Shown here in pieces: positions 7,706 to 16,944 of a DNA stretch of 64,000 nt (its first letter is position 1; each line of letters starts with the position of its first letter). The notes beneath the pieces were generated by a model that saw only the letters and a list, made by a program, of their open reading frames with translations, was not told where the DNA came from and ran no database searches. The stretch is taken from contig NZ_CP091037.1 in the NCBI RefSeq assembly GCF_021534965.1, positions 2,983,501 through 3,047,500 on the forward strand, written 5' to 3'. The position numbers and the translations under genes are program-made. This DNA is from Muricauda sp. SCSIO 65647. GTDB lineage: Bacteria; Bacteroidota; Bacteroidia; Flavobacteriales; Flavobacteriaceae.

Positions 7706-9124
7706 TTAATATCCTGGATTTTGTTCTATAAAGTCTGGATCGGTATCGATTTGGCTCTGCGGAATTGGCAAGACCAAATTATTGTCATTAATGGTTACGC
7801 CAGCATTGTTACTTGCGAAAAAGGCGTTCATCACCTCTATTGCCGTACCATAGCGCTTTAGATCGAGCCATCTTTTTCCCTCACCGACCAATTCAAATCT
7901 GCGTTCCTGTCTTATTGCAGATCTTACGTCAGCTTGTGATGTTGCAGTTGTGCCAGCCAGACCTGCTCTCGAACGGATACGGTTCAATTGTATGATGGCC
8001 TCTGGAGTCTGTCCATTCTCATTCAGTGCCTCTGCGTATTTCAATATGACATCGGCAAAACGTATAATGATGTGGTCGGTGCCCCCGTCATCGGCCCCAG
8101 TGGCCGAAACTTCATATTTGGTCAAGAAATAAAAAGGATTGGCATCTGGGTCAATGGCCACATAATCGTCAAGACGTGTGTCACCGGCCTCAAACAAGTC
8201 AATAAATGCCTGTGTGGGTAAATTATGGCCTTTGGCATTTGCCGTTGTCCCAGAAGGTCTAAATTGTGACCCTGCTGAACTTCCTTCATCACTTCCATCG
8301 GCATCAAAGCCACTTGCATACTGAACTTCAAAGAGGATTTCTGCATTGCCCTCATTGGCCTCCCCGAATATTTCCGAAGTACTGGGCATTAATTCAAACT
8401 GTCCTGAATTTACTACAGCCTCTAGATTGGTCAGTGCTCCTGAAAAATTACCCAATGTCAATTGTACATCTGCCAACAGGGCCTGGGCGGTCCCAGAAGC
8501 AGGCCTTCCGGGGAGTTTTGCGGCAGGAAGATCTTGGACCGCATCGGTTAAATCTGCAGTTATTTGGGCATATACCTCGGTTGAAGGTGTCCTGCCCAGT
8601 CCGAAGAAATCGAAAGGGCTCTCCGTCTCTTCGACTACCAAGGGAACATCACCATACAAACGTACCAGATTGAAGTACAACAAGGCCCTTACAAACTTCA
8701 TCTCACCAATTCTATTGGTCTTTGTGGAAGCATCTTCAAATTCAATATCATTTATTCGATTCAGCACTACGTTGGTTCTTTGAATGCCCCTGTAAGACTC
8801 TCTCCAGATATCGCCGACCAAATCATTTGCCGGATTGGTGGAGAAATCGTCCAATTGTCCAAATCGGCCTCCATCGTTGGCCGCGATCTCCTCAAAAGTA
8901 TCCTCAGCGGGTATTTCGCCTACACCGATGAGGTCAAGACCATATAGCCCATTGTTTTGCAATTGGGCATAGACACCTATAATGGCACTTTCTATCTCCT
9001 GCTCGTTTGAAAAGAAATTGTCGGCTGACTTTTCTGAGATGGGTACGATATCGAGTTCGTCATCACACGAAAAGAACCCGAGCAAGACTATCATGATCAG
9101 AAATATGTTCTTTGTATAATTCAT
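7706..9124 (-). CDS. SusD/RagB-family outer-membrane nutrient-binding lipoprotein
   Basis: A 472-residue surface lipoprotein with lipobox GFFSC (MNYTKNIFLIMIVLLGFFSC) followed by DDE, common for surface-exported Bacteroidota lipoproteins. The SusD-like N-terminal region has SEKSADNFFSNEQEIESAI, and the C-terminal RagB/SusD domain has the typical IIRFADVILKYAEALNE, AIRQERRFELVGEGKRW and IPQSQIDTDPDFIEQNPGY. It caps the SusC-type transporter encoded 19 bases upstream. In context the ligand may be a glycerophosphodiester rather than a glycan; that is inference. Confidence 0.95.
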   Translation of the reverse strand: MNYTKNIFLIMIVLLGFFSCDDELDIVPISEKSADNFFSNEQEIESAIIGVYAQLQNNGLYGLDLIGVGEIPAEDTFEEIAANDGGRFGQLDDFSTNPANDLVGDIWRESYRGIQRTNVVLNRINDIEFEDASTKTNRIGEMKFVRALLYFNLVRLYGDVPLVVEETESPFDFFGLGRTPSTEVYAQITADLTDAVQDLPAAKLPGRPASGTAQALLADVQLTLGNFSGALTNLEAVVNSGQFELMPSTSEIFGEANEGNAEILFEVQYASGFDADGSDEGSSAGSQFRPSGTTANAKGHNLPTQAFIDLFEAGDTRLDDYVAIDPDANPFYFLTKYEVSATGADDGGTDHIIIRFADVILKYAEALNENGQTPEAIIQLNRIRSRAGLAGTTATSQADVRSAIRQERRFELVGEGKRWLDLKRYGTAIEVMNAFFASNNAGVTINDNNLVLPIPQSQIDTDPDFIEQNPGY

Positions 9125-9143
9125 TTTATCTTGTTTTATCTTA

Positions 9144-12100
9144 TTAAAATTTTACGTTCAGTCCAAGGGCAATGAAACGTGTTACAGGGCTAGTTGACGT
9201 AATCCACCCTCTAGTAAGTGTTTGTCTCTCGTTGGTACGTGTATCTAGTCCGTCAGGATTATAACCTCGGTAATTCGTAATATTGAAGATGTTATTCCCA
9301 GTAAGGTAGATTCGCAAGGCTTGCACCCCTAAATGGTCAGTGACTCCATTCTGGAAATTATATCCCAACTGAAGGCTTCTTAACCTAAAATAGTCGGCAT
9401 CTAGAACTGACAGACTTGATGCCCTGGTAATTCTTCCGGCTGAAGAAAAGCTCGAAAAGTCGGGTCTTCTAAAGAAACCATCAGGGTTTCTATCGTTGAA
9501 GTAGTTGTCCACATAATATTGTGAGGGCACAAAAAAACCTTCTCCACTTTCTGCATCATATACCATGTTGTCTGCTGCCTTACGTCCCTCAATGCCTTGA
9601 AACTGAGCATTTAAATCAAAACCTTTGTAGTTCATGGAAAAACCAAAACCATAGGTGAAATCAGGATTATAATCCCCAAGTCTTACCCTGTCATCAGGTG
9701 TAATCTGACCGTCACCGTCAGCATCTCGAACCACATAATCACCCACTTCGGTTCCTGCAAGAGGGGTAACGGTCTCTGAATCAATTTGTTCTTGCGTTCT
9801 ATACACTCCAATAATATCGTAGGTATAAAACTGGGCTATATTGCCTCCAACCTCAGTCAAAAAGGGCATCCCCCCATTCGTCTGGATGATTTGTTCCTGA
9901 CCCTCCCCGAGTGCCAAAACTTCATTTTCATTTGTGGTTATATTGGCATTGAATCCAAAGCGGAAATCACCCAATTCAAAATTGTTTGCGCTTATTTCAA
10001 GCTCGAAACCCCGGTTTTCCAACTCTCCGATATTCTGTAAAGATTCTGAAAACCCCGATTGTTGTGGCACAGGAACGTCCAGTAAAAGGTCTTTGGTCTT
10101 AGAATTGTAGTATTCAGCCGTAAACAGAATCCTATTTTCCAAAAAGCCCAAATCGATTCCGAGGTTCAATGCTGTGTTCGTTTCCCATGAAAGGTCAGGA
10201 TTGGGTGACGTTCTTGTGAATGAGCCGGATTCCAATTGTCCATCAATGGTATAATTTTCAGGTGCTACAAGTGCAATGGAAGCAAAGTCACGAATTTGGT
10301 TGTTACCCGTTTGTCCCCAACTGGCCCGCAGTTTTGTAAAGCTCAAAAAACCGTCTTTAGGAAAGAAACTCTCGTTACTGAGCGTCCATCCGACAGAAGC
10401 CGATGCAAAATCCCCGTATTTTGTATTGGCTCCGAACCGTGATGATCCATCTCTTCGGTAAGAAGCAGATATAGAATATCGGCCATCGAAATCGTACTGC
10501 AATCGACTGAAATACGAAACTAGAGCCCATTTGCTTCTTATTATCTGGGCAGCCGGATTGGTCGCCCCTGAAATGTTCCGCAAGTTGTCATCAGCGAAAT
10601 TAACGCTCTCTAACCTGGTTCTAAAGAAATTTTCCTCTTGAAAGCTAAATCCTAAAAGCGCATCAAAGTTGTGTTTCCCGAACATGTTGTTGAAGGTCAA
10701 TAGGTTTTCGGTGATATAGTTTTCTCTTCTATCGTTGTTTTCAAAGGCTTGGGTCAAGCTATTGGCGACCGGTGTCCTATAGTTTCCAATACTTGAAGGG
10801 GCAAAAAATTCTGAGAAAGTACTGTTGTAATCACCGCCGAAAGAAGTCTTGAACTTTAAGCCGTTCCAAATGTCCACTTCTATATAGGTGCTCCCGAAAA
10901 CCCTGAACCGACGTTCAAAAAAATCGGTCAGCTCTGCCTTGGCAATAATGTTTTCGGAAATTGGTCCATCCCAATTATCATTATTGTCGTCGATCTGATT
11001 GGCAATGGCAAAAGAACCATCTGAGTTGAAGATGGGATAATAAGGATGCATTAAGACAACAGAGTAGGCCGGATCTGGTTGATCAAGGGGATCGGTATCA
11101 TGGGCTGACCATCCACGCTCGCCAGTCGGATTTGAATTCACTAGAGATATATTGGATGTCACCCCAAATCTGATGCGGTCGCTGATTTGAGTATTCACTT
11201 GGATGTTTGAAGTGTACCTCTTGTAATCTGATGAAATGATAATGTTATCTTGGTCTAAATAACCAAATGAAATGGAATAATCGGTTTTTTCAGTTCCACC
11301 CCTAAGATTGAGATAGTGGTTCTGTTGTGCAGCTGTTCGAAATACGGCATCCGTCCAATCTGTATTGGTCAGGCCGGGTTGACCATCTAGGTAACCTTGC
11401 AAAAACGGCTGTATCCTACTTCGCTTACCGCCCCCATTTGCATCTCTAGTGGCATTATCATCATTTATACTTCTGTTTGGGCCTCCAGAAATATAGCCAA
11501 AGTTTCGTGCATCAAAATCAAACTGGGCAGTTGCATAAGCATCTGCCAATTGAAATTTATCTACCCGGTCTTGAAAACCATAATAGGTATCATAAGTGAC
11601 CTCCATTTTTCCCTGTCTTCCTTTTTTGGTCGTAATCAATATTACCCCGTTCGAAGCCCTAGAACCATAAATAGAGGCAGATGCGGCATCTTTAAGAATA
11701 TTGACAGATTCAATGTCTTGGGTGCTAATAGAACTAAAGGAAGAACCTTCAGTAAGTGGATTACCGTCTACAACGATTAAGGGATTCGTGCCTGCGGTCA
11801 GTGTGCTCAGACCCCGTATTTGAATTACCGAATTCTCTCCGGGGTTCTTTCCATTTCCCACAACCTGAACACCGGCTATATTACCAGACAGGGCCTGTTC
11901 AAAGTTGGCTGAGGAAAAGTTATTGAGTTTTTCGGTTTCTACTTTGGAAACCGCCCCATTGAATTTCTCTTTGGTCGTAGTTCCATAACCTATAATTACT
12001 ACTTCTTCAAGCCGGCTCGTATCGGGTTGTAATTGCACATCTAACCGGGTCTGTCCATTCAATGTCACTTCTTGTGTTGTATATCCTAAATATGAGAATT

Positions 12101-12683
12101 CAAGAATTGCTTCGGCACCTGATAGTTCGATCGAATAATTGCCATCGAAATCGGTGCTTACCCCGTTTGTGGTTCCCACTTCCACAACGCTTGCCCCCGG
12201 TAATGGCCGACCATTTTCGTCAACCACGGTACCGGTTACCGTCAACTGAAGGGCTGGTGTGCTATTGATGACCGGATCGTCATTTTTTTTTGGGGAGGAT
12301 TTTCGCGCTACAAGATGGATCAATCTATCTGTCTCGTCTGGGTTATCTATTTCCTCTATTGCAAATGCTGTTTTGGTGTTGCCAAAAACTTGTTTTAGAA
12401 CAGTTGCAATGGACCTCTTTTTCACCTTTACGGTGACCAAACGATCTACATCTACATCCCTGGTCCTGTAAACAAACCTGAAATCTGTGCTGTTCTCTAT
12501 TTCGTCAATCAGTTGTTTGACAGAAACATTCTCTAAATCAAGTGTTACGCTGTTACCCTGTGAATATGAGTTGGCCTGCATGGTAAAAATGGCCATGAAC
12601 AGAAGCAGCGTACTGATTTTCATCTTTAAGTCATATTTGAATAAGAATGATGAGCTTCTAGTTCTCCAAAGAAGATTTTTCAT
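9144..12683 (-). CDS. SusC/RagA-family TonB-linked outer-membrane transporter with STN domain
   Basis: A 1179-residue TonB-dependent transporter. Order: export signal (about residues 1-42), STN signalling domain (about 55-110, with FRFVYRTRDVDVDRL), a carboxypeptidase-regulatory-like domain (about 148-220, GTVVDENGRPLPGASVVEVG), a plug domain from about 235 (GNIAGVQVVGNGKNPGE, IQIRGLSTL, NPLIVVDGNPL), then a SusC-type beta barrel to the C-terminal FIALGLNVKF. The STN domain is the part that contacts a FecR-type anti-sigma factor, and such a gene lies directly upstream. It pairs with the SusD gene 19 bases downstream. The N-terminal extension before KMKISTLLLFMAIF is usual for this subclass. 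Confidence 0.96.
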   Translation of the reverse strand: MKNLLWRTRSSSFLFKYDLKMKISTLLLFMAIFTMQANSYSQGNSVTLDLENVSVKQLIDEIENSTDFRFVYRTRDVDVDRLVTVKVKKRSIATVLKQVFGNTKTAFAIEEIDNPDETDRLIHLVARKSSPKKNDDPVINSTPALQLTVTGTVVDENGRPLPGASVVEVGTTNGVSTDFDGNYSIELSGAEAILEFSYLGYTTQEVTLNGQTRLDVQLQPDTSRLEEVVIIGYGTTTKEKFNGAVSKVETEKLNNFSSANFEQALSGNIAGVQVVGNGKNPGENSVIQIRGLSTLTAGTNPLIVVDGNPLTEGSSFSSISTQDIESVNILKDAASASIYGSRASNGVILITTKKGRQGKMEVTYDTYYGFQDRVDKFQLADAYATAQFDFDARNFGYISGGPNRSINDDNATRDANGGGKRSRIQPFLQGYLDGQPGLTNTDWTDAVFRTAAQQNHYLNLRGGTEKTDYSISFGYLDQDNIIISSDYKRYTSNIQVNTQISDRIRFGVTSNISLVNSNPTGERGWSAHDTDPLDQPDPAYSVVLMHPYYPIFNSDGSFAIANQIDDNNDNWDGPISENIIAKAELTDFFERRFRVFGSTYIEVDIWNGLKFKTSFGGDYNSTFSEFFAPSSIGNYRTPVANSLTQAFENNDRRENYITENLLTFNNMFGKHNFDALLGFSFQEENFFRTRLESVNFADDNLRNISGATNPAAQIIRSKWALVSYFSRLQYDFDGRYSISASYRRDGSSRFGANTKYGDFASASVGWTLSNESFFPKDGFLSFTKLRASWGQTGNNQIRDFASIALVAPENYTIDGQLESGSFTRTSPNPDLSWETNTALNLGIDLGFLENRILFTAEYYNSKTKDLLLDVPVPQQSGFSESLQNIGELENRGFELEISANNFELGDFRFGFNANITTNENEVLALGEGQEQIIQTNGGMPFLTEVGGNIAQFYTYDIIGVYRTQEQIDSETVTPLAGTEVGDYVVRDADGDGQITPDDRVRLGDYNPDFTYGFGFSMNYKGFDLNAQFQGIEGRKAADNMVYDAESGEGFFVPSQYYVDNYFNDRNPDGFFRRPDFSSFSSAGRITRASSLSVLDADYFRLRSLQLGYNFQNGVTDHLGVQALRIYLTGNNIFNITNYRGYNPDGLDTRTNERQTLTRGWITSTSPVTRFIALGLNVKF

Positions 12684-12832
12684 ACTTTTATAGTGTTTTT
12701 ACGTGATTAATAAAGTTTCTTTATGATCACATCTTTAAATCGGGAAATGTTCCAGCATTTTCCGATTTTTTTATGGTGATCTTTTGTTGTTAGTTTTTAA
12801 GTTTTATTTCATTGACTTTTGGTTTTTGGTTG

Positions 12833-13948
12833 TTATTTAATAGTTATTGTTCTATCGTTAATTTCATACTCTATTCCATGATAGATACTTAAATTTTTAA
12901 AGACCCTTTCAATGCTTACTTTGTTAAAGCTTGCACTAAACCTCTCATCGGATATTTTTTTATTCTCATTGATGATGGTTACATCATAGTGCCGTTCAAG
13001 TTTTTTGACCATGTTACCAAACGGCATGTCTCTAAAGACCAATTCCCCTTCCATCCATGAGGTATAGATATCGGTAATTACCTTAGAGGTGGAAATCTCA
13101 TGATCTTCCTTGGAAAAGCTCCCCATATCACCAGGCACCAAAGTGATACCTTCAGTACCCACATCATTTGCATTCGCTGCATAAAGGCCTACAGAACCCT
13201 CAACAAGGACGACTTCAGAGACGGTGTCTTCCGGATAGGCGTGCACATTGAATTGTGTACCCAATACTTTTATGTTCAGTTCATTTGCATTGACCACAAA
13301 TGGATGTAGTGAATCTTTGGCCACCTCTAAAAATGCCTCTCCTGTTATGAAGGTCTGCCGTTCCATTCCTTCCAGAAACTGAGTTGGGTATTTAATGGAT
13401 GATCCTGAATTCAAATGAACCTTGGTACCGTCTGATAGCAAAATCTCAAATCTTTTGCCATAGGGTACGGTCAAAGTATTATAAACCAATTCCGTTTTAA
13501 TACTTGACTTATCATAAATCAATACGTTCTTGTCTTGTCTTCCTAATTTGCCCCCCTTAGAATTCAATATGTCGGCGGTCTCGCCCTCTTCAATAATCTT
13601 GATGGTCCCGTCTTCAAGCTCAAGTGTTATGGCATTCTGGGGTATTTCATTCGTTTTTTGATCAGTTGTCAAATAAAACAAACTCATCAACCCCACTGCC
13701 CCTATAAATATGGCGGCAACTGAAACTGCCCTCCAATTTATTTTCTTCTTCGGTTTGGGTCCAGTACGATTCTCTATGACCTTCCACATAGACTCGCGCA
13801 TCTGGGCCTTTCCCTGTTCATTATATATGGGAGGTTCACTCGTCTTACCCAGCTCTTCCTGAAATTTTTGAAGTAATTCCTCTTCTTCCTTGGTAAGGGA
13901 ACCATTGATGGATTTCTCCATTAATCTTCTGAATTCTTTTTCCTGCAT
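12833..13948 (-). CDS. FecR-family anti-sigma factor
   Basis: A 371-residue inner-membrane anti-sigma regulator. It has a cytoplasmic N-terminal anti-sigma region (about residues 1-70), one transmembrane helix (about 74-93, VSVAAIFIGAVGLMSLFYL), a periplasmic FecR domain (about 160-265, TVPYGKRFEILLSDGTKVHL, FLEVAKDSLHPFVV, LGTQFNVHAYPED), and a C-terminal DUF4974-like domain (about 300-371, VFRDMPFGNMVKKLERHYDV). It should receive the signal from the STN domain of the adjacent SusC and control the sigma factor encoded upstream. Confidence 0.94.
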   Translation of the reverse strand: MQEKEFRRLMEKSINGSLTKEEEELLQKFQEELGKTSEPPIYNEQGKAQMRESMWKVIENRTGPKPKKKINWRAVSVAAIFIGAVGLMSLFYLTTDQKTNEIPQNAITLELEDGTIKIIEEGETADILNSKGGKLGRQDKNVLIYDKSSIKTELVYNTLTVPYGKRFEILLSDGTKVHLNSGSSIKYPTQFLEGMERQTFITGEAFLEVAKDSLHPFVVNANELNIKVLGTQFNVHAYPEDTVSEVVLVEGSVGLYAANANDVGTEGITLVPGDMGSFSKEDHEISTSKVITDIYTSWMEGELVFRDMPFGNMVKKLERHYDVTIINENKKISDERFSASFNKVSIERVFKNLSIYHGIEYEINDRTITIK

Positions 13949-14085
13949 AAACTATTGCACTATATAAATGGGAACCATAACGGAACCGATGTTCACCTAA
14001 AAAATAGCATTTTAACATTTTTTTAACAAAATAGGATTTAGGAAATCCGTGAATTTTCAGGTCTAACCGAGTTCAGTTCACACAA

Positions 14086-14649
14086 CTAGACCAAGAAGAA
14101 CAAAAAAATGGAAAGGGTATGCCGAAGTGATTTTAAAGCTAGGGATATGTTATTTTGGACTGACCGTTTCGATATACCCAAATAATCAGCTATTTCATCA
14201 TTGCTATATTGCTCGATTCGGCTTAATTCAAAAATTTGTCTACATTTTGGGGGAAGGTTCTCCAATGACCTTTTGATACGATTTTGGGTCTCATCCAAAT
14301 CAAATTGTTGCAAAATTTCTGGCTGGGAAGGTGGCCGCAGATTTTCAATGATTTCTATTTGGGTTTCATCAAATTTTTTATCCCGATAATATTTAAAACA
14401 GCCATTTCGTACCGCTCTGAACAGGTATGCCTCTAAATTCGAAATTTGAATATCTGAACCAAGATGCCACAGATTGATCCATACTTCTTGTACAATGTCT
14501 TTGGAAACATTTTTATCCCTTACAATAGCATGGGCTTTGGAGAGCATCGGTTCCCAATAGAGCTCGAATAATCTTCGAAAAGCTCTCTTGTTACCATTTC
14601 TTACCTCCGCTATAAGAAGCTTGTTTGTTTGGCTATTGTCTTTGGGCAT
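14086..14649 (-). CDS. ECF RNA polymerase sigma factor (Bacteroidota FecI-like)
   Basis: A 187-residue sigma-70 family protein. Region 2 spans about residues 20-85 (RAFRRLFELYWEPMLSKAHA and DIVQEVWINLWH), and region 4 spans about 120-175 (NLPPKCRQIFELSRIEQYSN followed by EIADYLGISKRSVQNNISLA, a helix-turn-helix). The C-terminus ends in a hydrophobic tail, RHTLSIFLFFLV. It lies first in the row sigma, fecR, susC, susD, and should switch on that transport system when FecR releases it. Confidence 0.94.
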   Translation of the reverse strand: MPKDNSQTNKLLIAEVRNGNKRAFRRLFELYWEPMLSKAHAIVRDKNVSKDIVQEVWINLWHLGSDIQISNLEAYLFRAVRNGCFKYYRDKKFDETQIEIIENLRPPSQPEILQQFDLDETQNRIKRSLENLPPKCRQIFELSRIEQYSNDEIADYLGISKRSVQNNISLALKSLRHTLSIFLFFLV

Positions 14650-14761
14650 TGGCCAGACCTTTGATAATAATAAATGTATTCAAATATTGCCAAATATGAA
14701 AAATTGATAGGATAAGTTGACGTACTTAACAAAATATTGATGTAAATTTTAAAGAGTATTC

Positions 14762-15142
14762 CATTACGCCAAAAGTGATTCGATTTCAGTTAAATTGACA
14801 GCAGAGCTGAAAGTCATAGTTAGATATTACCCAAAGGAAAAAAGGCCAGCCGAGTTTTTGTTTTTAGCCAACTATGATGGAAGTAATGAAAAGTTCATAG
14901 CGTATAATTCCCATTGAAGAAGAGTACATAAACTTTTTAAAAGTCATAGCTAGAGATGCGTGAATTGAATCAAATCTGACACCTGCTCTATACGTCATTC
15001 TTGGGCCACAATTGCCAAATATCTAGGTGTTCGGCTACCGGTGATTGGTGAAAGCCACCATTCGTTAAAAACTACAGGGATTTACCTAAAGGACTTTGAT
15101 GATTCAGTATTAGATGAGGTTAATGATTTAGTCACCCCTTAA
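14762..15142 (+). pseudogene. Decayed tyrosine recombinase/integrase, C-terminal remnant
   Basis: One plus-strand frame carries integrase-like text across three in-frame stops (at about 14914, 14950 and 14962). Before them it reads SISVKLTAELKVIVRYYPKE, then AEFLFLANYDG and FIAYNSH, which matches the segment before the catalytic box in Bacteroidota phage-type integrases. After the stops comes RHSWATIAKYLG with the catalytic Arg and His, then GESHHSLKTTGIYLKDFDD with the nucleophile Tyr, and the end VLDEVNDLVTP. No start or N-terminal DNA-binding domain is present. The stop overlaps that of the convergent CPBP gene. It is clearly a remnant of a mobile element. Confidence 0.85.
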
Positions 15143-15984
15143 GATGTTTTCCCATATACTTTTCGATAATAAAAATAAATCAGGGCAATAAGAAGTATTT
15201 GAATCACAGTGGCAAAAATTGAACCCTCGAAACCAAAATCCCCTCCATTTACAAGGTTCGCTTCAATTACCTTAAATTCAATAAGCGAATAAGAATTTTG
15301 CCCGCTCACATTATATCCAAACAGAGATTGAAAAAAATTCCAGCTAAAATGAAGTGATATCGGCAACCACAGATTTTTATTGAAAAGATATGATAGTCCA
15401 AGCAGCAGTCCGGCTAAAAAAAGATTTAATAACCCTATTAGATTAATATTCGGATTAAAACCATGCATCAAAGCAAACAAGATTGCCGAAACAATTAGTC
15501 CAATATATGGGCCAAATGACCATGTCAAGTTGCGAAGAACATAACCTCTAAACAAAGTCTCTTCAGTAATTGCGATAATCAAAAACAAAACTATGGATTG
15601 GAGAATTTTCGAACTTGAAAAGTCTATTTGAGTTATTTGTAACTGTTCAAATTCTATACTTATCAAGAGACCAGAAGCGAGGGCAAAAAACCCTAATAAA
15701 AGGCCAACAAAAATTGAAGAATATATGTTCTGATTTCGAAACCCCACATCGATAAATGGCCTTCTGTCCACATATTTCATGAAAATGAATAGCACCAAAA
15801 AAGTTCCGATAGCGCCCAAAAAGGCCAACACAATAGACTGTAATAAAGAAGGGGCTTTCAGCATATTGTTTTCAACCCCCAATAGGAAAATTCCCAAGTA
15901 TTGGAAGCTACCCACAAAAAGAAGATAGGGAAGTACGAATAAAATGAGGTGTTTCCAGCCTTTACTGCTTAGTTTCCCTTCCAT
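15139..15984 (-). CDS. CPBP-family intramembrane protease (Abi-type, possible bacteriocin immunity)
   Basis: A 281-residue membrane protein with about seven or eight hydrophobic helices and the three CPBP motifs: EETLFRG (Glu141, Glu142, Arg146), FALMHG (Phe170, His174) and HFSWN (His212, Asn216). The family includes the eukaryotic CAAX protease Rce1 and bacterial proteins such as PlnI and SkkI that protect producers from their own bacteriocins. Upstream on the same strand are two small double-glycine-leader peptide genes, with a terminator hairpin between, which makes an immunity or processing role plausible. It is A/T-rich and overlaps the integrase remnant at its 3' end. Confidence 0.9.
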   Translation of the reverse strand: MEGKLSSKGWKHLILFVLPYLLFVGSFQYLGIFLLGVENNMLKAPSLLQSIVLAFLGAIGTFLVLFIFMKYVDRRPFIDVGFRNQNIYSSIFVGLLLGFFALASGLLISIEFEQLQITQIDFSSSKILQSIVLFLIIAITEETLFRGYVLRNLTWSFGPYIGLIVSAILFALMHGFNPNINLIGLLNLFLAGLLLGLSYLFNKNLWLPISLHFSWNFFQSLFGYNVSGQNSYSLIEFKVIEANLVNGGDFGFEGSIFATVIQILLIALIYFYYRKVYGKTS

Positions 15985-16172
15985 TTAATAGCAAAGTAAG
16001 TTTTAAAATATCGTAAAAAGCTTAAACCCCTTTGTAACTATTTTTAGTAAATAAAAATTCTAACATCTGGGACACTGAAATTCGAATATACTTACTGGAA
16101 TCTAGAGTTGATTTAAAAGAATTACATAATCATTAATTAATAAAATCTCAAATCTAAAATCAATAAGTAAGT

Positions 16173-16208
16173 AAAAATCGTCCAGAATATTTTTTCTGGA
16201 CGATTTTT
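16173..16208 (-). terminator. Terminator after the two small peptide genes
   Basis: A 15-bp perfect stem (AAAAATCGTCCAGAA with TTCTGGACGATTTTT, 6-base loop) has T-runs on both strands. It lies 27 bases after the stop of the second small gene and before the CPBP gene. Confidence 0.8.
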
Positions 16209-16235
16209 CTATACTCTGATAGAGAAGGACGAGTT

Positions 16236-16385
16236 TTATTTAATGCCATTGTTTAATCCATCCTTAAAACCGCCTACAAAATCATTGGCTTCTGCCATAA
16301 CTATTCGATAAAGATCATATAACCAACCTCCACCATTTAGTTCTACGGCCTCTTTACTGCTTAATTCAATCATATTATTTTCCAT
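16236..16385 (-). CDS. Small double-glycine-leader peptide B (bacteriocin-like)
   Basis: A 49-residue product starting at ATG 16385, ten bases after the stop of the upstream small gene. The leader MENNMIELSSKEAVELNGG ends in the Gly-Gly typical of peptides cleaved by C39 peptidase-containing ABC exporters. The predicted core of about 30 residues begins GWLYDLYRIVMAEAND and contains a GxxxG (GFKDG) near the end. Class IIb two-peptide bacteriocins carry such GxxxG motifs, which drive helix pairing in the target membrane. No exporter gene is in the window. It could also be a signalling peptide. Confidence 0.72.
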   Translation of the reverse strand: MENNMIELSSKEAVELNGGGWLYDLYRIVMAEANDFVGGFKDGLNNGIK

Positions 16386-16395
16386 GACTAAAATT

Positions 16396-16569
16396 TTATT
16401 TCTGTGCAAAATAGACTATCATATCCGTGTGTGCGGTTATCGCTCCATTAGGTCCTCCGTACCTTACTGCAGCTCCTAAAACCCAACCAATTCCTCTACC
16501 TAACCAAGAACCTCCTTCAAGAGATTTTTGGGCTGGATCATTCAATTCTTCAAGTCCAAAATTTTCCAT
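16396..16569 (-). CDS. Small double-glycine-leader peptide A (bacteriocin-like)
   Basis: A 57-residue product starting at ATG 16569. The leader MENFGLEELNDPAQKSLEGG (20 residues) ends in Gly-Gly; like that of peptide B it begins MEN and has spaced hydrophobic and acidic positions. The core of about 37 residues starts SWLGRGIGWVLGAAVRYGG and has overlapping GxxxG patterns (GRGIG) in a hydrophobic helix, then a more polar tail ending FAQK. It lacks the YGGG motif near the core start that marks pediocin-like peptides. With peptide B it forms a two-gene unit ended by a strong terminator. Confidence 0.75.
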   Translation of the reverse strand: MENFGLEELNDPAQKSLEGGSWLGRGIGWVLGAAVRYGGPNGAITAHTDMIVYFAQK

Positions 16570-16910
16570 TTAATTTGTTTTAATATTTAACATTGTTCTT
16601 TTAACCAAAACCAAGAATTCTCTTGCGCGCTGTTTTGATTTCATGGTAAAGATGTTCAACTACACTCTCATTTTTTGAGAGTTAAGAAATAAAAATGTTA
16701 AAATTTCAAAAGCTCATTAATATTTATAAATCCAAAGCCTCCGGATAGGTTTGAAGGCTTCCCCCTTATTTTACTGGTGATTAAGGAAGGATTAACTTTG
16801 TTCTTCCTTGGCGCCCGGGGTTGCAAATAAAAAACCACAGAGCAGTGCTCTGTATTTTCACATTTTACCTCGCTTATGAAGGCGGTGGCCTTCAACGCTC
16901 CATAAAATGT

Positions 16911-16935
16911 AAAACCACGCCTTCCGCGTGGTTTT
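16911..16935 (-). terminator. Terminator-like hairpin downstream of tRNA cluster
   Basis: A 10-bp perfect stem (AAAACCACGC with GCGTGGTTTT) with a 5-base loop and A/T-rich flanks. It is downstream of the minus-strand tRNA genes and may end their transcript; the T-run is longer on the plus strand, so direction is uncertain. Confidence 0.5.
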
Positions 16936-16944
16936 TTGAGTGTT

